From: Paucisalibacillus globulus DSM 18846 | Lineage (GTDB): Bacteria > Bacillota > Bacilli > Bacillales > Amphibacillaceae | Direction: 5' to 3' | Assembly (NCBI RefSeq): GCF_000482485.1 | Contig: NZ_KI519440.1 | Coordinates: 1 to 64,000 of the forward strand | DNA: 64,000 nucleotides | In this document: piece by piece, positions 53,227 to 64,000 of the stretch | How positions within the stretch are numbered: position 1 is the first letter of the stretch | Layout: every line of letters begins with the position of its first letter | Notes under the pieces: generated by a model | The model's database searches: none | Told to the model about the DNA's origin: nothing | What the model saw: only the letters and a program-made list of their open reading frames with translations | Made by a program: the position numbers and the translations under genes

Positions 53227-53376
53227 ATGACGAAAAAGAAGCTAAGTAGCGGTGGATTCAGTGATGAACAAGCTGTAAGAAAAAAGCTGTCTAAACAATT
53301 CGACCATGAATTTGCGAATGAGCCACTAACACCGAATGAAAAATATAATAATAAAAAAACAAAAAAGCGTCAGTAG
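53227..53376 (+). CDS. sspO: Small acid-soluble spore protein O-like
   Basis: A 49-residue basic protein starting at ATG 53227 after GGAGGTG; an upstream ATG in frame lacks a ribosome site. The C-terminal half HEFANEPLTPNEKYNNKKTKKRQ matches the SspO (CotK) pattern (E-F-ANEPLT..E..NNKK.KK.Q). The N-terminal half is divergent. SspO is a minor small acid-soluble protein made in the forespore. In Bacillus, sspO is followed by sspP; here the next gene is different. Confidence 0.7.
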   Translation: MTKKKLSSGGFSDEQAVRKKLSKQFDHEFANEPLTPNEKYNNKKTKKRQ

Positions 53377-53408
53377 TAGGTTGAATTTGGAAAAAAGGAG
53401 TTCCTAAT

Positions 53409-53615
53409 ATGCCGCAACGAGACACTGGAACAAAAACTACACCACATCCTGATGGAAAAAAAGAAAGTATTATTAATGATTCTATAGGAACCCAAATCGG
53501 CATGAAAACAGGACGACGTCGAGATACTGAATTTAGTACGTTAACTGAAATTCATGATGAACAGTTGAAAAAGTTTGAGAAAATGATGCGGGGAAATCCT
53601 GTTAATGATGAATAG
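53409..53615 (+). CDS. Small hydrophilic protein, unknown
   Basis: A 68-residue, charged, cysteine-free protein (MPQRDTGTKTTPHPDGKKES...). AAAAAGGAG precedes the ATG, and the gene lies 32 nt after the SspO-like gene, so the two are probably co-expressed. Composition (polar, low hydrophobicity) would suit a spore-associated protein. Not recognised. Confidence 0.55.
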   Translation: MPQRDTGTKTTPHPDGKKESIINDSIGTQIGMKTGRRRDTEFSTLTEIHDEQLKKFEKMMRGNPVNDE

Positions 53616-53644
53616 TGAGGGGCGTCTCCTTCCCTTCAAACGTG

Positions 53645-53677
53645 AAAAAGTGCTTGGTAAACACCAAGCGCTTTTTT
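53645..53677 (+). terminator. Terminator of the SspO-like operon
   Basis: AAAAAGTGCTTGGT (53645-53658) pairs with ACCAAGCGCTTTTTT (53663-53677). Confidence 0.92.
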
Positions 53678-53799
53678 AATACAAATGCTAAATTATAGTG
53701 AACTAATAAATCACTCCGATTACCATTTTATTTGCCAAATATATAAAATGTATGATAAAAATCAATTATGTTATAGCAGTAAGGGAGTTACTTGTCGTG

Positions 53800-54648
53800 A
53801 TGAAAATAACAAAGGTTTTAAATAATAATGTGGTAGTAACTGAAAATAAGCAGAATCAGGAATTGGTCGTTATGGGAAAAGGTCTTGCCTTTCAAAAGAA
53901 GGTCGGACAACCAATCGATGAATCAAAAATTGAGAAGACTTTTATTCTCCAGAATTCTGGTATTTCTGACAAGCTAAATCAATTATTACAGGATACATCG
54001 GAGAAATATTTAGATATTGCTTATGAAATTTTAGAATATGCAAAATCAAAGCTTCCTTACAAATTAGATGAGTACCTATACGTAGCGTTAACAGACCATA
54101 TTAGTTTTGCGATAAGTAGATTTCAGCAAGGTATACATTTAAAAAATACGCTACTTTATGAAATTCGCAAATATTATAGACAGGAATTTGAAATTGGCTT
54201 AAAGGCATTAGAACATATTGAAGAAGAAACGGGTGTTTGCCTAGATGAGAATGAGGCAGCATCGATTGCTTTGCATTTAGTTAATAGTCAGATTACTGGG
54301 GAAAATATGGATTTAGCTGTAAAAGTAACAAGTATGGTGAATAACATTTTAAATGTTGTTAAATATCATTTTCAAATGGACCTGGATGAGAAATCGATTA
54401 ATTATGAGCGTTTTTTAACACATCTGCGTTATTTCGCTATCCGTTTCATTCGTAAAGAGAAAATGGGAGACACAGTCGATGACTTCTTCCATGAACAAAT
54501 AAGTAAAAAATATGCACAGGCATACCAATGCACAAGAAAGATTGCTCATTACCTTAAGAAGGAATTTGATTGGGATTTACCAAAAGATGAAGAAGTATAT
54601 TTAACTGTTCATATTCATCGAGTTACATTACGACAAAAAAACAGCTAA
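53800..54648 (+). CDS. licT: BglG/LicT-family transcriptional antiterminator
   Basis: This 282-residue RNA-binding regulator has the co-antiterminator domain at 1-55 (MKITKVLNNNVVVTENKQNQELVVMGKGLAFQKK), then PRD1 with His100 and His159 and PRD2 with His208 and His271. The His positions match those phosphorylated by the PTS (EII on PRD1, HPr on PRD2) in B. subtilis LicT. When beta-glucosides are imported, the dimer binds the RAT hairpin at 54749 and prevents termination before bglP. The frame opens further upstream, and GTG 53797 is also possible, but the family N-terminus begins at ATG 53800. Confidence 0.93.
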   Translation: MKITKVLNNNVVVTENKQNQELVVMGKGLAFQKKVGQPIDESKIEKTFILQNSGISDKLNQLLQDTSEKYLDIAYEILEYAKSKLPYKLDEYLYVALTDHISFAISRFQQGIHLKNTLLYEIRKYYRQEFEIGLKALEHIEEETGVCLDENEAASIALHLVNSQITGENMDLAVKVTSMVNNILNVVKYHFQMDLDEKSINYERFLTHLRYFAIRFIRKEKMGDTVDDFFHEQISKKYAQAYQCTRKIAHYLKKEFDWDLPKDEEVYLTVHIHRVTLRQKNS

Positions 54649-54651
54649 TTT

Positions 54652-54667
54652 GTGAAAACGTTTAACA
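54652..54667 (+). promoter_or_regulatory. Possible cre site upstream of the bgl promoter
   Basis: TGAAAACGTTTAACA matches the CcpA consensus except for one extra base in the right half-site. It lies directly upstream of the -35. Confidence 0.45.
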
Positions 54668-54673
54668 AAGTTG

Positions 54674-54702
54674 TTGACGTAGTAAAAAAGTCATGGTATA
54701 GT
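54674..54702 (+). promoter_or_regulatory. Promoter of the bglP transcript
   Basis: TTGACG (54674-54679), 17-nt spacer, TATAGT (54697-54702). Confidence 0.75.
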
Positions 54703-54748
54703 CTAATTGTAAATTGATTTACAGCAATTATAATTTAATAAACATTTA

Positions 54749-54838
54749 GGAATGTTACCTATTTTGGGCATAACCTGAACAGATTTGAATCACACGTTAG
54801 CTACGTGTGCGTGAATTCAAATTTGTTCAGGTTTTTTA
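54749..54838 (+). promoter_or_regulatory. RAT antiterminator and intrinsic terminator (LicT target)
   Basis: The RAT element spans 54749-54775: GGAATGTTACCTATTTTGGG at its start and GCATAACC at its end, close to the B. subtilis GGATTGTTACT...GGCAAAACC consensus. Its 3' end overlaps the 5' arm of the terminator: AACCTGAACAGATTTGAAT (from 54772) pairs with ATTCAAATTTGTTCAGGTT, followed by T-rich sequence, with an inner CACACG/CGTGTG stem. The overlap makes the two structures exclusive. Confidence 0.9.
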
Positions 54839-54871
54839 TTTACCTAATTTAGAACGAACATTCCGAAGTAA

Positions 54872-56845
<1,974 letters not shown>

Positions 56846-56857
56846 ACAAAAAACAAA

Positions 56858-56898
56858 AAAAGATGTGGTTTTGATTTATGAAATCACATCTTTCATTT
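56858..56898 (+). terminator. Hairpin between bglP and the first GH1 gene
   Basis: AAAGATGTGGTTT (56859-56871) pairs with GAAATCACATCTTT (56880-56893), then TCATTTT. It probably reduces read-through into the hydrolase gene. Confidence 0.6.
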
Positions 56899-56927
56899 TA
56901 AGGCTTTCATAATACATTTTCTAATAG

Positions 56928-58385
<1,458 letters not shown>

Positions 58386-58395
58386 GATGATTTTT

Positions 58396-58435
58396 AGAAA
58401 GATGGGTTAGATTTAAATGCTCATCTTTCTACCTT
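58396..58435 (+). terminator. Terminator after GH1 copy 1
   Basis: AGAAAGATG (58396-58404) pairs with CATCTTTCT (58422-58430), followed by ACCTTTT. The remaining gap to 58678 contains a GGGGACATGTTCCTTGTCCC hairpin (58632-58651) just before the next ribosome site and no gene. Confidence 0.65.
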
Positions 58436-58627
58436 TTATACTTCTTATTAATAGGAGATAATACAAAGTTTGTTTCAACCAGGAAATAAATTAAATAGCT
58501 CTAGACTAAAAATAAAGTAAGAGGTTACCCAATCTTTACTAATTTGCCTAGATGCCACGGGCAAAGCCTGGTATTAAGGACACAATAAAGTTAATGGCGA
58601 ATTACTTTGATATTTTCCATTAACTAG

Positions 58628-61863
<3,236 letters not shown>

Positions 61864-61870
61864 AAAAGAA

Positions 61871-61910
61871 AATATGGGCTTCAGTTTAAACTGAAATTCA
61901 TATTCTTATA
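61871..61910 (+). terminator. Palindromic hairpin after GH1 copy 3
   Basis: TTCAGTTT/AAACTGAA (61880-61895) is flanked by AATATG/CATATT, forming a long interrupted stem 8 nt past the stop. Confidence 0.6.
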
Positions 61911-61934
61911 TTTAAAATTAAAAGGGGAAGTAAA

Positions 61935-62795
61935 ATGAAACTAATTGCAATTGATTTAGATGGAACTACTGTAAATTCTAAAAAAGAAATTAGCAAAGAA
62001 AATATAGAAGCCATCAAAAAAGCACAAGAACAAGGGCATATTGTTATGGCTTTATCCGGACGTGCCATAAATGGTATAAAACCTGAATTAGATAAGTACG
62101 GATTAAACTGCCATATTGGGGCAAATAACGGTGCATCTTTATATGTGGATGATAACTTACTTCATATGACCTTTATAAAATCAGAACACTATAAGCGAAT
62201 TTCCTTAGAACTAGAAAAAGAATTTGTTCCATTTAATATGTCTACGAATAACGGCGTGTTTGCTCCTAGAAATTGGGATGAAAGAGTAGAAAAAGTAATT
62301 TCTTCAGGTGCTGTTCCAAAAGAAAATCTTCAACATAGGCACTACGAAATGTTAACCAGATCAGCAGAAAAAAAGGGTCACAATCTCTTCGATGATGTAG
62401 AAGACGTTGTCAATGATGAATCAATTGAAGTTCAGAAGTTTTTGATTGTGACATTGGATCCAAAACAGAAAGAGAGAATAGAGCAGTTTCTAAGTACGAT
62501 TGAGGAAATAGGTGTAGCTTCATCTACATTAAATATTGACATTATGAACAAGGATGCTAATAAGGGAACAGCCTTAAAATGTATGGCGGATCATTATAAT
62601 ATTCCATTAGAAGATACGGTGGCTATTGGAGATGATAGTAATGATATTACGATGTTCCAGATGGCGGGGTTATCGATTGCAATGGAAAATGCAAGTGATG
62701 AAGTGAAAGAGTATAGTGATGTTGTTACTTTTTCTAATGATGAACATGGTGTTGCTTATGCTATTCATAAATATGTATTAGATAGAAATGCTTAG
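61935..62795 (+). CDS. Cof-type HAD phosphatase (copy 1)
   Basis: This 286-residue member of the Cof/YbiV HAD subfamily (IIB cap) has motif I DLDGTTVNS (Asp8, Asp10), motif II LSGRA, a motif III Lys near 198 and motif IV IGDDSNDITMF. Such enzymes dephosphorylate sugar phosphates, nucleotides or FMN. Its place behind the phospho-beta-glucosidases suggests removal of excess sugar-phosphate (inference). AAGGGGAAG precedes the ATG. Confidence 0.9.
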   Translation: MKLIAIDLDGTTVNSKKEISKENIEAIKKAQEQGHIVMALSGRAINGIKPELDKYGLNCHIGANNGASLYVDDNLLHMTFIKSEHYKRISLELEKEFVPFNMSTNNGVFAPRNWDERVEKVISSGAVPKENLQHRHYEMLTRSAEKKGHNLFDDVEDVVNDESIEVQKFLIVTLDPKQKERIEQFLSTIEEIGVASSTLNIDIMNKDANKGTALKCMADHYNIPLEDTVAIGDDSNDITMFQMAGLSIAMENASDEVKEYSDVVTFSNDEHGVAYAIHKYVLDRNA

Positions 62796-62831
62796 TTTAA
62801 TGAAGGTAACGGAAAATTAATATAGACAAAT

Positions 62832-62888
62832 AAAAAGAGTTTTTGATGTTATAAAAATGTAATGAAGACAAATGGAGAAGAATTATAA
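62832..62888 (+). pseudogene. 3' fossil of a fourth GH1 gene
   Basis: The frame from 62832 reads KKSF*CYKNVMKTNGEEL*, which matches the C-terminus of the three GH1 proteins in this window ([54 protein letters not shown]). Only the last ~18 codons remain, with one internal stop in place of the conserved Asp-Trp region. It lies between two paralogous HAD phosphatase genes. Confidence 0.8.
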
Positions 62889-62963
62889 GGTACATGGAAA
62901 TAGGTTTCTTGTCTTATTTAGAAGGAGAGACCTGTCCCTGTAACCTGAAAGTGGGGAACGAAA

Positions 62964-63812
62964 ATGAAGCTAATTGCGCTAGATCTAGATGGAACTACTT
63001 TTAACTCTAGACACGAAATAAGTAAGGAAAATTTAGAAGTAATCCAGAAAGCACAAGAGCAAGGGCATAAGGTAATGGTATTATCTGGCCGGGCGTTAGA
63101 AGAAATCAAACCAGATTTAGAAAAATATGAATTACTATGTCCTGTTGGGGCAAACAATGGAGCCTCCTTGTTTGTAATGAATCAAATAGTAAATATGATT
63201 TCGTTACAACCTGAACAAATTAATAAAATTGTTTTAGAAGTAGATAAGGAATACCTACCGTACAGAATTACTACCAATAAAGGAGTGTTTGTTCCAAATG
63301 ATTACGTTCAGCGATTACAAAAAGTACTTACAACTGAAGATGATAAAAAGAAGCTAGAAATCTATAAAGCATATTCCGAGCGATATGGACATCAACAAAT
63401 TGATCATATCGAGGATATTTTAAACGATAAATCTATTTCGATACAAAAGTATTTTGTTTACACACTAGACCCACTACAAAAAAGTAGATTCAAAACGTTA
63501 TTAGATTTAATAGATGATCTCTATATTGCTGCTACTCCATTATTTATGGATATCATGCATAACCAAGCTAGTAAGGGAAATGCATTGAAGTATATGGCAG
63601 AATACTATAATATTCCACTCGAAGATACAGTTGCTATTGGGGATGAAGTAAATGATATTACTATGTTTCAGATAGCGGGACTAGCCATCGCAATGGGTAA
63701 TGCAACGGATGAAGTGAAAAAATATAGTGATGTTGTCACATTAACAAATGATGAACATGGTGTTGCTTATGCTATTAACAAGTATGTTTTAGGAATAGAA
63801 AATGAGAATTAA
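62964..63812 (+). CDS. Cof-type HAD phosphatase (copy 2)
   Basis: A 282-residue paralogue of the protein at 61935-62795, clearly similar along its whole length. Motif I DLDGTTFNS, LSGRA, and motif IV IGDEVNDITMF (Glu-Val where copy 1 has Asp-Ser; the catalytic Asp pair is intact). TGGGGAACG precedes the ATG. It likely arose by tandem duplication of a GH1-HAD unit, as the GH1 fossil in front of it shows. Confidence 0.9.
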   Translation: MKLIALDLDGTTFNSRHEISKENLEVIQKAQEQGHKVMVLSGRALEEIKPDLEKYELLCPVGANNGASLFVMNQIVNMISLQPEQINKIVLEVDKEYLPYRITTNKGVFVPNDYVQRLQKVLTTEDDKKKLEIYKAYSERYGHQQIDHIEDILNDKSISIQKYFVYTLDPLQKSRFKTLLDLIDDLYIAATPLFMDIMHNQASKGNALKYMAEYYNIPLEDTVAIGDEVNDITMFQIAGLAIAMGNATDEVKKYSDVVTLTNDEHGVAYAINKYVLGIENEN

Positions 63813-63854
63813 CAGAATAGAGCATGTTTGATTATTACTATAGTAGGTGATCAG

Positions 63855-64000
63855 ATGAGGAAAATTATTTTTATGGATATTGATGGAACGCTGGTAAACG
63901 ACAATGGAGTTATTCCAGAATCAGCCAAGCTCGCAGTCCAAAAGGCGCGGGAGAATGGACACCTTGTATTTATATGTACTGGGCGGTCTAAGGCGGAACT
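63855..64000 (+). CDS. Third HAD phosphatase, 5' part (cut by window edge)
   Basis: ATG 63855, with GTAGGTGATC upstream, opens a frame to the window end: MRKIIFMDIDGTLVNDNGVI then VFICTGRSKAEL. Motif I (DIDGT) and the motif II Thr (CTGR) mark a HAD phosphatase of the Cof/YkrA type. It is more distant from the two preceding copies than they are from each other. 48 codons are visible. Confidence 0.85.
   Translation, partial: MRKIIFMDIDGTLVNDNGVIPESAKLAVQKARENGHLVFICTGRSKAE

Noticed and set aside
58510-58600. Second RAT/terminator before GH1 copy 2
   Set aside because: Isolated GGTTACC and GGGCAAAGCC words occur, but spacing and the overlapping terminator do not fit.

Overview
The window is 64 kb of a low-GC, spore-forming Firmicute of the Bacillaceae, most likely a halotolerant or alkaliphilic Oceanobacillus/Virgibacillus-type organism. 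The evidence is a complete seven-gene Mrp Na+/H+ antiporter operon, an SspO-type spore protein, a SAM-I riboswitch, LicT/BglP beta-glucoside genes, frequent TTG starts with strong AGGAGG ribosome binding sites, and many genes of Bacillus type. The genus is an inference. I see no rRNA, tRNA, CRISPR array or prophage block. The only mobile-element signals are a partial ISL3-type transposase at the left edge and an isolated small integrase at 15 kb.

Layout. 1-6.7 kb: ISL3 transposase fragment, CueP-type copper lipoprotein, an S41 peptidase broken at an A7 run, a membrane-anchored HtrA-like protease paired with a zinc-ribbon TcaA-like membrane protein, an RluA pseudouridine synthase, and a nucleotidyltransferase/small-protein pair that looks toxin-antitoxin-like. 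6.9-15 kb: an MscS channel, the mrpABCDEFG operon (minus strand) and a divergent KdpD/Usp-like sensor protein. 15-22 kb: small integrase, quinone oxidoreductase, zinc ribbon, YczE-type membrane protein, a two-gene ABC exporter and an aldo/keto reductase. 22.5-31.3 kb: a nine-gene exopolysaccharide operon (priming sugar transferase, GT4, polysaccharide deacetylase, Wzy, Wzz, BY-kinase, FemAB-like acyltransferase, Wzx, GalE) behind a 660-bp leader with tandem palindromes.

31-42 kb: DoxX protein, alpha/beta hydrolase, a SAM-riboswitch-controlled small protein, a TDT-family exporter, a DUF4097 protein, a wrecked gamma-glutamylcyclotransferase, seven 52-bp hairpin repeats, and a DUF485/SSS symporter operon with its own LytS/LytT-type two-component system. 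42-54 kb: a 1232-residue Vpr-like S8 protease, a second DUF485/SSS pair under a probable CcpA site, a long non-canonical ATP sulfurylase, eight 40-bp tandem repeats, a YhgE/Pip protein and two small proteins (one SspO-like). 53.8-64 kb: a beta-glucoside module: LicT antiterminator, RAT/terminator, BglP (EIIBCA), three GH1 6-phospho-beta-glucosidases and three Cof-type HAD phosphatases (the last cut by the window edge), with the 3' fossil of a fourth GH1 gene between the first two phosphatases.

The points most worth follow-up are: a shared GTTC-N8-GAAC palindrome in front of both the EPS operon and the large extracellular protease; a SAM riboswitch in front of an unrecognised 108-residue protein; the ATP sulfurylase lacking the QxRN loop; the hairpin repeat array; and the GH1-HAD duplication fossil.
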